Shown piece by piece: positions 26,181-39,470 of a stretch of DNA of 64,000 nucleotides. How positions within the stretch are numbered: the first letter of the stretch is position 1; every line of letters starts with the position of its first letter. The notes below the pieces were generated by a model, which made no database searches, was not told the DNA's origin, and was given only the letters and a program-made list of their open reading frames with translations. This stretch comes from Monomorium pharaonis (taxonomy: Eukaryota; Arthropoda; Insecta; Hymenoptera; Formicidae): NCBI RefSeq assembly GCF_013373865.1, contig NC_050469.1:20328046-20392045 (forward strand). Direction: 5' to 3'. The position numbers and the translations under genes were made by a program.

Positions 26181-26193
26181 CGCGCGCGCGCGC
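26181..26193. repeat. (CG)n tract
   Basis: Thirteen bases of alternating CG, unusual in this AT-rich setting and prone to Z-DNA. Confidence 0.9.
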
Positions 26194-26474
26194 CTATAGA
26201 AAATTATTTAAACATTTCAGTTTATTGCACTTATTATTCTATTGAAATTATAATTAAAAAATTAATAATTAATATCTATAACGTTTTCAAAACACACGAT
26301 ATCACGAGCATTCTTGTCATGTTGCATGTACCATCGTTACATGATACATTTGTTTTTCTCTGTGTATGAAAATAAATTTCTTCTTTTATTTTTAATGATT
26401 TGCACAACATAGTCGAGCCCTGCCTTTATTATAAGCTTTTCATTTGTGTTGCCCTTAAAGAAAATCTTGAAATT

Positions 26475-26476
<2 letters not shown>
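26194..26476. other. AT-rich spacer
   Basis: No feature recognised. Confidence 0.6.

Positions 26477-26506
<30 letters not shown>
26477..26506. repeat. (CT)15 microsatellite
   Basis: Fifteen CT units followed by a few CA units. Confidence 0.95.
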
Positions 26507-26511
<5 letters not shown>

Positions 26512-28470
26512 TACACTTTCTCTATGTGATGTTAAGTCGTGGCGTTGCGAGTAGGCGCCCCTTACCGAGGTTCACGTCGGCACCGCAATATTTATCGTAA
26601 TTTGATACAAGCGGACCACGAACAAAAAATTGCCGCTAGCTGGCGGAGTGGGAGGTCAGAAAGATGAGGTAAGGGTGGGACGAGAGGTGGTAGACCCATA
26701 CATTGCGGGCAACTCAGACGCAGTCGCGCCTCCTCCTTCCTCAGCTTCCCAGCAGCCCCTATCGCCTGATACCGCTCATTTCTCCTACCACCTCTCGTAC
26801 ATTCCAACTTTTCACTTCCGTTTTCGTTTGTGTTATAGCCCTTTCTGATACAATCATCGATCACTAAATGTAAACCGCAATGATTTACAATAGCGTAATT
26901 TAACAATAGCATCATCATTGTTTTATAAAACGGATAATAATTATTTGTAATATTGAAATGTTATATAAAATATTATGAACATATGAAAATTGACATACAT
27001 TTAAAATTTAATAATTTATATATATAAATTTCGTTAAACATATACGTATTTTAATTTTTGTTTAAATAATGCAAATATGGCGTACACGATTTATAGCACA
27101 CACGAAATTATTTTTTTCCTTGATTTTGATTTAAAAAAATAATTTTATTTCAAAACACATTTAGTAGTAGAATATGTTAAATTATATAGTATAAAAACAT
27201 GATAAGATTGTGGAAGAAATTGAGAGAAATAAATAATAATAACAGTACAATCCTCTGCGGTCAGGTATGAAGAAACTCGTTTCTACCCGTCGAATAGGTC
27301 TTAATTAACATCAGGTAGATTCTGGAACGCGCGCGTGTAGCTCCTATTTATCATTCCCAATTAAGCTATAATCCGATATGATAAATAATGCCGTTAACAC
27401 AGTAAAGAGGCAACAGGATTTGATTTATTTAACAGAATAACTTGATCGCATTATGTAACGATGAGGAGTCAATGAGTCCTCAATGTATGAAGATAGCGCT
27501 ACTCTTATCTATTGCAAAAAGATTCACATTTTAATGTTACTTCTTTATCCCAATTTTAAACTTTCTTTTGTATTCCAAGCGCAATAAGATATCTCCGAGG
27601 AAAAACGACAAATTCATGCGCGAATAAGCATCGCGCTTGCAATAAACGCACGACTGCAATTAATCCGGCGAAGGTCGTTGGTACGGCTAGCAGGAATGCA
27701 AGGAACTAGTGCACTAATTAGGAGTTACCTCCATTTGTTCTTTTATTTAATCAGTGCCGTGGGTGGTGAGCGTCAGTAGGGTGGATGTTGCAGAGTAGAT
27801 GGCGAACAAGAAGGGGCGAGAAAGAGAGGGGCAATGTGGGGGAGGGAGGGTTTCTCGCGTTGCGGTGGCAGACTATTACGGGACTCCCACATAAATTGGA
27901 TTGTCGCTCGGTCCAAATGTATGTAGCGATAAATCCACCCGGCGAAAATAATGGCGACTCATTTTGTAAATGGCGTAAAACTTAAAATTGTGCCGTCTCC
28001 GACAGTGAGTTTTATGGACGTGATGACAGCGTCGCTATTATAACCACTATCACATCTAAAAACTATCGACCAAAATATTAATGTAAATACAAAAAAATAT
28101 TTATCAGCATGTGATTTCATTAAGTGTAAAGAAATTTCAGCATTGTACTGTAATTAAAAAACAATAAAGTATAAGCTAATGTATTTTAAAATACCTATAT
28201 TTTTAAGATATATTTTAAATGATTTATTATTTAAGACAAACAGCATGTAACATTGTTTCGCGTGGTTTTCGTACGTATGATGTATCCCGAAAGAGTTAAA
28301 AGAATATACTGCAATTTCTAATTTTAATAAAATTTTAAATTTGGTTTACTTAATTAATTATGTCAATACATTTGTGAATTAAAGTACGTAAGATATGACG
28401 TAAATTTTTGGAATTTACTCATTCTGATAATAGATTTATCAATTTATCTATCTTTGACGCATACAATGCT
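26507..28470. other. GC island followed by AT-rich DNA
   Basis: 26,520-26,830 is GC-rich with frames on both strands. 26,840-27,240 is AT-rich, 27,240-28,010 is mixed with a purine-rich patch at 27,790-27,850, and 28,010-28,460 is AT-rich. No gene was recognised. Confidence 0.45.
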
Positions 28471-29440
28471 CGTAACCTATTGGCCATCCACCAGTGACAA
28501 GAACCGAACCTGGGACTACCCTTATAGTCGACTTCATTGAACGCGGCGCTCGTTTATCTCCGAACGTGTATATCATCCCCTCTTCTCGCCTCACCAATGT
28601 GCCAACCCTGTTTTCGGTTTCGCCTTCTTTACCCCTTCCCCTTTCCCTACTAGACTCGACGCACGTTCAGTGGTTCAATAGGGAGAAATTGTAAACCTAA
28701 ATACTTCGTCTTCATTTACCAATGTTCAACGTTGTTGATTCTCGTCTTTCTTGCTCATGTTATTGCAAAGAATTCTTTTATTTGTGACTCGATGTAATTT
28801 CGTAGTTTACATTTATTATTTATTTATCTACATACGTTTACCTATTACGTAAAATATAATGTGTGCTTTTCCATATGTAATATGGAAATGTATATATATT
28901 TGGATATTCGTAACTTATATTTATCTGATCAAACAAAAACAACTAGTGAGAAAAAAACCAAAATACCAAGATTAATAACATGATAAGATTCTTCGTCGGC
29001 GTAAGAACAGGCTGAGTTCGCAATGTGCGTCAGACAGATAGGGAATCTAATTTTCAAATACCGAGGGGTAGATCTAAAGGAATGGACCCTCCAGCATATT
29101 ATTTATAATATATACGCAGATGAAATTGGTGTACAAACACGTTAGGCACGCGCTTCCAAGTCGTACGCTTTATACAAATATTTTATATTGTTAGTTATTT
29201 CCTATTTTTTAAATAGGAATAAATTTTCAATAAATGTACAAAATATTAGTAAATAATATTAAAGATGATATTTGTGTACAGGAAAGTACATAAAAATTGA
29301 TAATTTCTCTTAAAATAATTAGAAGAAAAAAATAAAAGTTAAAAAATAAATATTTTATGACATTTAAGAGCATGAATTCAAGTTTAACAGATAATAAAAT
29401 GGCATATATCTGGGCATATAAAATGGTGAGATAAAGCGAT
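28471..29440. other. Small GC patch, then AT-rich DNA with two hairpins
   Basis: 28,480-28,690 is GC-moderate. The AT-rich part holds two perfect 9-bp hairpins with 3-nt loops: TTTCCATAT/ATATGGAAA (28868-28888) and TTCCTATTT/AAATAGGAA (29199-29219). Confidence 0.5.
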
Positions 29441-29871
29441 AGAAGAGCAATGATTGGAATGAAGCTTCCTCGGATCTCGTTTCACGGCTCGATTCTGTCA
29501 CGAAGCAAGCAAGGAGTTTCGGTACCACATTCCCACCGAAGGGATAACTAGAAAACTTCTTTTCCGCTCAACCGCCTTCTCATCCAACACACACCGGGAC
29601 TAACTCAGAGCTTCTACCCCCTTCTTAACAACACCCATGCCCTGCCCATCCGCGCCCCTGCCTTCTTTTTACCCTCCTTCTTTTTATCCTTTGTAGCAGT
29701 TGTGCAGTCGTAGAGTATCTTCGCGCTGCAGGGACGTGTTCACCCAAATGCGCTGTTAAAATTTTGGACACAATCTGACCATTTGTCTTGCGGGATCTGA
29801 GAATAAATCTTTGGCGGCTCAGGCGGGCCGAGAAAAACGCCTTGCCCTACGTTACTCACGTGAGCTGGTAA
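29441..29871. other. GC-rich, partly pyrimidine-biased island
   Basis: 29,560-29,700 is C/T-rich on the plus strand. No coding or splice signal was recognised. Confidence 0.35.
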
Positions 29872-29953
29872 ATATATATACGTGTGTGTGTGTGCGCGCG
29901 CGCGCGCATGTGTGTGTGTGTGTGTGTGTAAGTGGGTGGGTGTGTGTGTGTGT
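29872..29953. repeat. Alternating AT/GT/GC tract, Z-DNA prone
   Basis: From 29872 to 29930 purines and pyrimidines alternate without a break: (AT)n, (GT)n, (GC)7 at 29894-29907, then (GT)n. A short GGGT interruption and (GT)7 follow. Such tracts favour left-handed DNA under supercoiling. Confidence 0.9.
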
Positions 29954-30310
29954 ACGGATGCGTATACCTGTAGCCCCGCGCATGTGCACGCGCATGTATG
30001 TATATGTGTGCAACGGTACCCTCAGGGTTTCCACCTTCTTATTCTTCTTTTTCTTCATTTTGCCACCCTTACGGACACTGGCAGGCACGCTGAACAACCC
30101 CCGGAGTCTTACAGACCGATGTTCCATCAATAAATCATAATATTCGTATTAACATTCTTCGCACTTCTTTCGTGCTACGATGTTTTATCTCTACCCTGCC
30201 GTCACCAAAATGGATAACTTTTGTGACATATTAAAGCAGCAAAAAAATTTTTGATAAGACAAACAAAGAATTCGTATCACGTAAACATATGAAATCTCTA
30301 CTAATATGTG
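29954..30310. other. Mixed spacer between two alternating tracts
   Basis: GC-moderate to 30,125 and AT-rich afterwards. No gene was seen. Confidence 0.5.
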
Positions 30311-30352
30311 ACACACACACGCGCACGCGCGCGCGCACGCACGCACACACAT
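30311..30352. repeat. Alternating (CA)n/(CG)n tract, Z-DNA prone
   Basis: Forty-two bases of unbroken purine-pyrimidine alternation with a GC-only core near 30321-30336. Confidence 0.9.
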
Positions 30353-31205
30353 CAAATAATTATCATAAATTGTTATTTATGTCGTACTGTCGCAATAGAA
30401 TATCTAAGCAAAACTAAACCTTTTAAGAACATAAATTTCATAAATTTTTTAAATAAAAAAATCTATATTTTATTTGAAAATTATAACCACTTAACGATAG
30501 CATGACAGTCATCAATTTTGGCTACATTCTTTCAAACAGTTAAAAAATAATTGACATAATATATATGTTTATTAAAATTTATCATGTAAATATTAGTTTT
30601 CGCACATCAGTTTCGAATCAATATACTGCATGGAACAGAAAATCAATGATATCGTTCATCATATACCGATAGTGGGGTGTAGAGACAAGATGAGAAATAA
30701 AATTGACACCTGTGTGTATAGAAATTTATGAATACAAAACATTATTAAAATTAGCCTGTCACCTCCAAAAATGCAATTATACTCCGAATGTAGATATTAC
30801 ACACACCCACATTATTGTATAATATATTATTATAAAATAAAATTAAGGAAATCTGCTATATATAATGTAATTAAGAATTTTCAAAATTCTTTGTAATAAT
30901 CTAAAGAAAAAAACACACACACAGTATAAAATAAATACAATTTATAATTACGTAATAATTTCCGGAGTGTAATTCAGCAATAATTCTTTATTAATTGACT
31001 TTTCTTTTTAAAGTTTAATTTAATTTTATGATTTAACAAAGAATAACATAATATAAATCTGCCGGTATATTCTGCAAAATATGTAATAAATAAAACAAAT
31101 ATATATTTGTTTTGATTAAAATCAAACAGCATTATTATATATTTGTTATTAAACTGCTAGCTTTCCATCATATTTGGCCTAAAATGAAAACTGCACGCTA
31201 TATTC
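30353..31205. other. AT-rich non-coding DNA
   Basis: No feature recognised apart from short CA runs near 30,800 and 30,912. Confidence 0.6.
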
Positions 31206-33230
31206 AACAATGGAATACCAAAGGCGGATGCATACACATTTTAGAGTACTACTTCATATAACGATAACTCAGAAACGCGACGTCGTCGTTCGCCGTGTAC
31301 GCTTTGCCCCATCCGTGAAGAGCTCCGGCGTAAAATATGTGTCTGGTGTCTTATTCTTCACCCGGTCGGTTTCTCTCGAAGGCAACAGGAGAATCGAGAA
31401 ATGGAAGAAAATAAGACAAGTAGAAAATAGAAAGCACGAGGGGTTTGAACGAGGATGGTCTTTCCACAACTCTTCCGAATCCTCATCATTGCTCCAGTGC
31501 TTTCCGCTGTGTCGTTGCTTACATTCACCATTTCCACGATTCTGCACAAACTTATTATTATTGTGGTCCCGCGTGGATGGTCGCGAAATACGCTGTCTGT
31601 CACATTAGCGGTTCAGAGAGAGATATCATATCGGATACTTTTGATAGTCGCGAGACATTGTCATCGCCATACTGGCGACTGCCCCCACAGTTTCATTCTA
31701 TGGAGCGTGCAACGTTTATATCGGTACTTATCAATTGCTTCCTTTCCCGTTACTCCTTTCTCTTGATTAATATTTACCAAGTCGTTTAATCTCTACTTTT
31801 TATATAACGGTAGTTCCCGCGCTCCGTCACATTAAAATATTTGCGGTAATGGAAAGGCCTTAGACGGCAGACGTACGCTTCTATGGAGGCCGATGACATG
31901 AGTCAGTTCTTCATGACGATGAAAGGGAGATTACTTCGCAGTGGTTGCTTTAGGAGAAGGGCGGAACGTGTTCTTGCATACATTTAAAATATTCTGGTTG
32001 AGAACCTCCTCTCATAAACCTCCTCACGGCTGTATGTACTTAATACCTGTGAAAGTGTGTAAAGGAGTAATGTATGCGGTGCTGGTAATGCACTTAGGGA
32101 GATAAGAGTTTCCCACTTATCCAGGGACATTACCGGATCTAAAAAATCAACAGAGGTTGCAGAAGAACCGAAATTTAGCGAGAAAAATATTGTCATTGCA
32201 AGTAACCATAGGTTTACCGAAGGCGATAACCTTCTAGGAACATATATCACTTTCCCGTTGTGAGGTAATAAAACGCGTAATAAACTAATATCAAAATATC
32301 AACGATAATTAACATCTAATCAAAGAATGTACGATGCAAATAAATATATAACAATTATCAATAACTTCATGTAATATCGTTTTTTTCACAAATTGCCAAG
32401 CACGATCAAATTAAGGTAAAGTAAGTTTTACATAATGTCGTGCCTGATATCAGGACAGGGGGTTGAACCTTTCCCCTTAAAAGAAACGTGTATTAAATCA
32501 CCGGTACTTCGTCCGTTGCTCTTCTCCTTTGTCCTCGGTCGATCGTAGAACCAGCAAGCCGTGGCAGGTTCTACTTATCTCGAGAAGGAAAAAGGGAGCA
32601 CCTTCCTCTTTTTTTTTATCTAGTTACGAAGATGCGAAGGCGCGTCGCAAACCGACCGAGGGAGACTTTCTGCCGGTGGTACAAGGAGGTAGAGGGATGC
32701 CCGGGAGGATGGCGCGGGGTTGGGAGAGGGGGTTGAAAGCAAGGGTGTTATCTGGGTGGCGGAGGACCGGAGTAGCAACATAAATATTAGGCTCCTCGTT
32801 AATGCCTCTGGTAGCTACTGGCGTTACGTTTCGCAGTAAGTAAATTATGCGATATGAAATTATTAGCACCATTAAAGAAATTTATACTTTTTCGGTGCTA
32901 CTCCATCCGACCCACCTACATCTACTCCAAGGACTCCAAAGGAGACGAAAGGAATGGTGACGATTTTTCCACTTTATCTGCCTGCCGGTGCTCGTTTCCT
33001 TGCCTTCTTGCCCGTTCTGGAATACCGCAACGATATCAGTCCGCCCATCCCACTTTTCGTTTTCCTCGTGCCTACCATTTCCCTTCCTCCTGTCTGATAC
33101 ACCGCTTAATGTTTTTGCAAGAGCCAATTCTCATTGTTATCCCTCGTATAAGCTACGGTTAAGATGTTTTGATTACTGGATATTTATTTTCATTATTTAT
33201 GTCATATTGTAAAATAAGATATATGCTATA
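31206..33230. other. Series of GC-moderate patches
   Basis: 31,210-32,260 and 32,430-33,170 are GC-moderate and separated by AT-rich DNA. The plus strand at 32,640-32,770 is G/A-rich. Numerous frames on both strands lack any known motif. A 12-bp palindrome CCTGATATCAGG lies near 32446. No convincing gene. Confidence 0.4.
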
Positions 33231-34870
33231 ATGCTGATTTTTACAATTGCTATCGATTAAGTGAATTCTTTTAAAAAATCTGACTTTTGTTTCATCAATG
33301 TAGTTGTAGTGGTATCAATATAATACTGTGTGTAAATTTTACTTTTGGTGGCAGTTAAAATATCCTGAATTTGCCGAATTGTTTTTTTCGATACTTTGTC
33401 ATTGAATCAACATGCTTAACGAATCCCGTGTTTCCCGAATTCTGTGCATTTAAGATACCTACAACGTTCTGCGCCTTCGTAAAATGCATTGTAAAATTTG
33501 AATATGCGTCCTTGTGAAATCTTTATGAAGAAATCGGACAAGCATGAAATATTCCGGCCGGACTAATCGCGTTGCGCAACACAGGTATGAATTTTGAAGC
33601 GGACTGTAGGCTACATTCTTGTGCCGCGGGCAAATAAAACGAACCAACGAAGACAACATTATTACGGAGCGCTGCCAGCCATTGCTCATGCCCTGCTTCC
33701 TTACGTATTTCCAGCCATATACATGCACAAGAGCGCGTGAACGCACACTCAACATATATCCGCGTACACATCCGCTTATGCACACAACGACGCGGTACAA
33801 GCACGATGGTTGAATTGAATCCGTTCTACACCTCTGTGGTGTATCGATAATAATTGAGTCTGCTCCCTAAATGAAGTAGATCCGTTAATTAGAAAGTACT
33901 CTCTCGTGTTTACGTCACATCCATCACATAATATATCTTCGCTATATGCAACACTGTATTATACAACGGAAAGTTATGTTGACAACGATACGGTAATTTT
34001 AGATTAAAAATTTTAGATAAAAAATTCGTTGGCCGATACTTAAGAAATAATCTTGATAAGATATTTTTTTATTTATACGTATTATGATAGATACAATTAC
34101 GAAAAAAGTAAGGATATTGATACAACAATTGTGAAAAAATTGTATTTGCCAAACAATTAAAAAATTCAAAATACTATAATTTTAAGGATATCAAAGAAAC
34201 AATTATCATACATTTAAATAAAAGATTCTAAAATTATAAAACAAATTTAGAAAATGAATTGTAAAATAAGAAAGAAAATTAAATTTCACACTATATAAAG
34301 AAATGGCAGCGGACATCGTTGTCATTAGATTGTACAGACCTTAAAGCCAAACTACTATGCTGAGATATATGAGTACGCGTTCAGTAGGAAAGAGAATAAG
34401 GGACTAAAATGGTGAAGAGCGTTACAATGGAGTTGGCACGCTCTGTGGTCATAGAATCATGGCTGTCTATTCAATGAGCTCGAAAATAGCCTTCTTCTAC
34501 AGATATCTCGTGGGATTTCACGGAATGGCATATTTTATGAAGGTGCACCACCTGCTGTACTTCTAATGTCTCGTGTCTACGCTAATTTTACAGTGCATTG
34601 TCACGTCTAATTTAAAACATCAGATCATAGATTGTTAGCAACAATTTCACGAGCATAGCATTAGTAAAAATCCTGTAAAGTTCCTTTAAACCTTGAAGTT
34701 ATACAGCAAATTAATTCTTTCATATCAATAACTAATTAATATAATATTCGATCTTTCTATTCATTCTGTTTTGCAAAATTGTCATGGGATCTAATCTTTT
34801 ACATTAAAACTCAATTAAAATTTAAAAATAAACAAAAAACATAAAAAATATAGACAAGAAACTATATGGA
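33231..34870. other. Mostly AT-rich DNA
   Basis: 33,450-33,850 is GC-moderate with unremarkable minus frames; the rest is AT-rich. Confidence 0.5.
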
Positions 34871-35190
34871 CATATAAGTTAAAGATCGTGGACGATTGGT
34901 GGAAGCTGTGGAAGGTAGGAACATGGTGGTAAAAGGGTCGTCCAAGAGGTCACTGCCGAAGGAGTCGTAAGAGGGCGAGGAAAGCGGATGGAGTAAGGAG
35001 GAAACACAGAAGGGGTAAAGGGGCAGGGGTGCTCAAGAGGGGCGAGCGGAGAAAGGGGCAAGAGGTTGCCCTCCATGAATCACGACACAGAGGCTGATTT
35101 AGAGGCCCAGAAGTTGCCGCTATAGGTACTAGCTGCCGCCTGTAACCCCCAGGTGAACTTGCTGCAGAGTGTATCCTAATGGATCTTATA
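34871..35190. other. Purine-biased GC island
   Basis: 34,890-35,070 is strongly G/A-biased on the plus strand, the mirror image of the C/T-rich islands elsewhere. Minus frames here are proline/leucine-rich from composition. Confidence 0.4.
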
Positions 35191-36140
35191 TGTGAAAATC
35201 TCGAATACAATTAATATTTTCAATCTTTCGTCACACATTGACCTTTCATTAATAATTATTGTCACCAAGATTATAAAGACACACATGCGCAGAACTAGAA
35301 TTCGTAATTTAGTATCTCGTTTTTTAAGGATGTATTGCAAAATCTATCATTCTCCCAGTCTATTCGTACCTTTTGTAAAGCATGTATTCGTATGCATCGA
35401 GATTAACGGATAACTGCAAGAGTATATGCAATATGGTGTTGCGGATATATTGTTTGATATGAGAGAAATTGAACAATATACAGTTTGACATATATGTATA
35501 ATTAAACTACAAGATAACTGGTGAATATTGCCTCAGTGAAATTATCAGGATTAAGCGTGAATGCTATCGAGCTCAAGACCGCGAAACGGACAAATAAATT
35601 AGAACTACTATCTGCCCATCGAAAGCATGGTACTGATAAATTTTCGCGCGCGTCCTCACAGACACGAACTGCATATATTTTACATTCTCAATTCGGGATG
35701 AACAGATTTATTGAGCTTCACAGCGTCCAATACCGTTCACCTCCCTTGACAATCTTTCTACTTCGCCACGTATCTGTATGTATATAAATCTCAATTGTTT
35801 TTAGGGCTTTATCTCTCGGAAACACATGGCGCAGATTATGTAATAACAAAAAGAATTTTTTGTAAATTACTAGTATTAAATTTTTAAAAGAGTTATATTA
35901 TGCAATTGAACTAACAAATAAGACAATAATATATTTTATAAAAGCAATCAATTTCATATAAATACAACAATGTCCGTGATAACGAATGAATATAAATGAA
36001 AACTAAGCGCCATTTGAAACGCGTGAAGGTCGGTTATAAAAGCGCAAAGAGATAGATTTAAAATATAAGTGGAACATACATATATGTAACAAAAGCGAAA
36101 AAGAGACAGAGTTAGGAGCGAGCGGTACAAGAGAGGAGGG
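35191..36140. other. AT-rich non-coding DNA
   Basis: No feature recognised. The frames at 35192-35413 and 35521-35787 have no motif. Confidence 0.55.
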
Positions 36141-37020
36141 TACAGCAGAATGAGTAAGTGCGAGGGCTCGTCGCTTCTCCATTTCAAGCCTAAGCGCGCC
36201 CATTCATCAGGATTTCGGCGCGCAGACGTGCTTTATTACTGCTCGGTCGAAATTGCTATCCTACGACTCCATTCCGGTCCGCGAGCTTGCATGCACCGTA
36301 CCCGGGCGAGCCTCTTTCGACATAGTCAGGATAATGCATTAGTGCCTTATATAAGATTCAGCCACGCGCAGGCGATCTATATTCTTAACCAGACGCGGTG
36401 CAAGTTAACCAAATTCAAATTACGCCGGTGCAGCAATATCGGTAGATAAGAATTTTGTCTTCCATTAATTCTGTGTATCTTTAATTGTAATATAAGTACC
36501 CAATGGTAAGCGACGTTTATAATAATAAATCGTCGCGCAATAATCCGTTTGACGATAATCTGTCGGGATTTTTTTTTCTCGGCTGCCTACGGTGCGGACT
36601 ACAACAACCTGCTGGCGTGCGTCGCGCAATTCACACGACGGTCGCGCGAACACGACGCGACGATCTTTGTGCATATGCATCCCCGGCACGCGTGCGTTGC
36701 ATGCCCCGGCACACGTATACACCCGAATACGAATGAAAAAGCTTAATGCGCCATTATTTACTTGATAGTGGACAAAGGGGCACCAGCACGTGTTTACGCG
36801 TTTATAACAGACGTGACGTAGAGTGGTTATATTCTAGCGGGGGCGTGCGCGCCGGGGGTGGATGCCGGCAGGGTCGCGACGGGCTCGCGTGGAGATGGCT
36901 GGAGGTGGTCCGAGGCGGTGGAGGTGCTGTTTTGTGATGCAGCACGCACATTACCAGACCGTAATGCGGCGTCGGGCTCACCGGTTCATATATTTTATTT
37001 AGCACTGACACACACGGGGT
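36141..37020. other. CpG-rich island
   Basis: This GC-rich stretch has many CpGs. The plus frame 36549-36746 reads a hydrophilic peptide but follows a T run without a proper acceptor, and other frames are open too. Possibly an enhancer or an untranslated exon. Confidence 0.35.
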
Positions 37021-38500
37021 TGAAATTACGCGCAGTTATTAATGAAACTAAACTATTAATTTAAATTCCATTGTTCCATTATAAATAATTAGCTGTTAAT
37101 TACCGGCGAACCGGGCCAACCCGTATAATGTGATTGGGAGGGGATGGGGGAAGAGAACAAACAAACGATTGGGCTAACGAATGTTCGTTACAGCGTTAAT
37201 GTTAGTGTTCTGTAAAATGTTTCGGTGGTTTCCGTTTTATTTCTAGTGAAATGAAAAATGGAGCTTAGAAATCCCGGCGATCGATTATTGAATTTGTAAT
37301 ATTCCATAAATTTCATCTTATTCACTACATACTTTAATTTCCCGAAATACAAGCGTCAAACCACGCTCATAAAATAGTGAATTTAATCACTGACTATTAA
37401 TTGGCGCTCGCTCATGCAGAAGCTTAATGAGTTATATTTGACTGTGTTTTAAGCATTATTTATTATGTCATTATATTAATAAAAGTATAATCTGGATACA
37501 TTGACTCGAACAAATTGCCTGAATTGTGTCTCTATTTATTTGTTACTAAACATTATCAACTGCGCTCGACTACCGATTAATAACGAGATATCGATGAGCG
37601 GAGGGAGAAATGGAGAGACACCTGTGGTAACTCTTCATATCTTTTGTCTCGTGCGTCATCATCGTGCATAGATAAATACGCGCGCGTGCTAACAGGTATG
37701 TCCGTGTCTCTTAGGGCTGATTCAATTAATCAAAGCTGAGTCGGCGGCCGGTGCTGATTGCTCTTGCGATGCACTTAGTCGCGTACACGTGATTACACGC
37801 TGTGAGATAGACAGATGAGACTACGTGCCTGCAGTTAATCTTCCGTGTGTCAAACGGTACAAACGACACCAAGTGGAAAGTGAGGGAGCAGGGTGATGCG
37901 AGGTTGCGGACTTGGTACGTACACGGACTCTCGTATCGATGCAGTGGGCATCTTTGCGCGAGGTGACTTCTAACTGCGTGATGTGAGGAGTTCGTGACTG
38001 CCATACGCGCCGACATAAGTAGATATGTCACGTGCAGGAATGGCATTCCAACTGGGTGAGCGAATTGTAAAGGGAACTCTTAACGATCATAAGATGGGCA
38101 ATGAAATCTGCAGGAGTCGATTTTCTCGTTTAAATACTCATAAAATATAATCTTTGTAAGAGATAAACGTAATGTAATATGACGTGCGGTACAGTTTTGC
38201 AAGAGGAGTTGGATCGTTACGTTATCTCTTCGACATCGCGCACGGTCGGTCGGTGTGACACGTGATAATTGAAATCGCAGACGGTGGCTGGCCGCACATA
38301 ATAAGAAGGCGCCTTGATGCGAGCACGCGTTCATAAACACGTATCATGCCAGGAAATCACGATCACGAACACTTTAGAGTGCTATAGCTTGATGTATCGT
38401 GGCGCCGGTGACAATTTATTATTCGTCGCGAAGAAAACATTCAGGTGGTTGCCATTCTTTTTTTTTTCGTTCTTTCACGCGACTTTTTTCAAAATTCATT
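37021..38500. other. Mixed DNA, GC-moderate from 37,560
   Basis: 37,020-37,560 is AT-rich. 37,560-38,480 is GC-moderate with many CpGs and frames on both strands but no recognised protein or splice pair. Confidence 0.4.
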
Positions 38501-39470
38501 AAACAAGATGTTTCATAAAATAGAGTTATTCTCGATGTCACAAATCAACTTCAAAGTTATATCTCCAATGTTACCAGTGGAGAAAAGTTGTAGAAAAAAA
38601 AATTGTCTTATGGAAAAATTTCGTATTTTACGATGGGTGAATTTCCCATTTCGCTTTCACATTTAATATACATCCGTTCTCCTCGAATTTAGGAATAGTC
38701 GGTACGGAGGGTCAACGGAAGGGGAGAGAAGCGAATCGAAGAGATGACGTAACGGAGACATAGTGCTGCCAGAAAGAGGAAAGCGCGATAGAAGGCATCG
38801 GAGCGCACCGGCGCCCTGCTTCGGCTCCGTCGAGGCGCCAGCGTCACTTCCGCCCTTACTCCTATTCTCCCTGTCCCCCCCCCCCCGCCTCCGTCTCGTC
38901 TCGCAACTGTTCCCGCCGGTTCCGCGGTTCCTATCTCGATTCAGGCTGCCGCTTGGAATCGCAGAGCCTTGAAAAAGGAGCAAAAGGAAATGTACACCGA
39001 CTGCCGGCGTCGGTAGGCGTTGCCCTCACCCGGGTGCACTCGCCAGAATCTCGCGACTACGACCACTCCAGCCACCAATAAATAAATATGAGATGCATCG
39101 GCTAAACAGTTCCCGGGTTGTTGATCCTGCGAGACTTGTATAAATCAGCTTTATACCCTCAGCATCCACGTCGCACGACCCGGGCACGCTCGTACGTGCG
39201 TAAAACTCCGTATCGGCGCGATACGCATTTCTGCACTCTTTGTGCTTGCCGCGTATATAATATATATTTCGTTTCGTCAGTATCAAATATCCAAAATGCA
39301 GGTACAATTGTCTTAATAATTAAATTGAAATATTGAGAAAACACAATACGCGTTCAATTATCTCACATCAGAACGATGACATTAGCACGTGTTTATACAT
39401 ATGTATATATGTATATATAATATACATGTAGACAATTACTTTCCATTTTCACTGAACTTTTGCACGCGAT
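38501..39470. other. CpG-rich island with a CRE and a C run
   Basis: 38,680-39,250 is GC-rich. It carries GATGACGTAACG (CRE TGACGTAA at 38745-38752), the same 12-mer seen at 20043-20054, and a run of twelve C at 38875-38886. It could be a promoter, but no TATA or donor was seen close by. Confidence 0.4.

Noticed and set aside
32854..33162. 102-codon frame and an overlapping open frame as exons
   Set aside because: Several frames are open on both strands, no splice pair is convincing and no motif is recognised.
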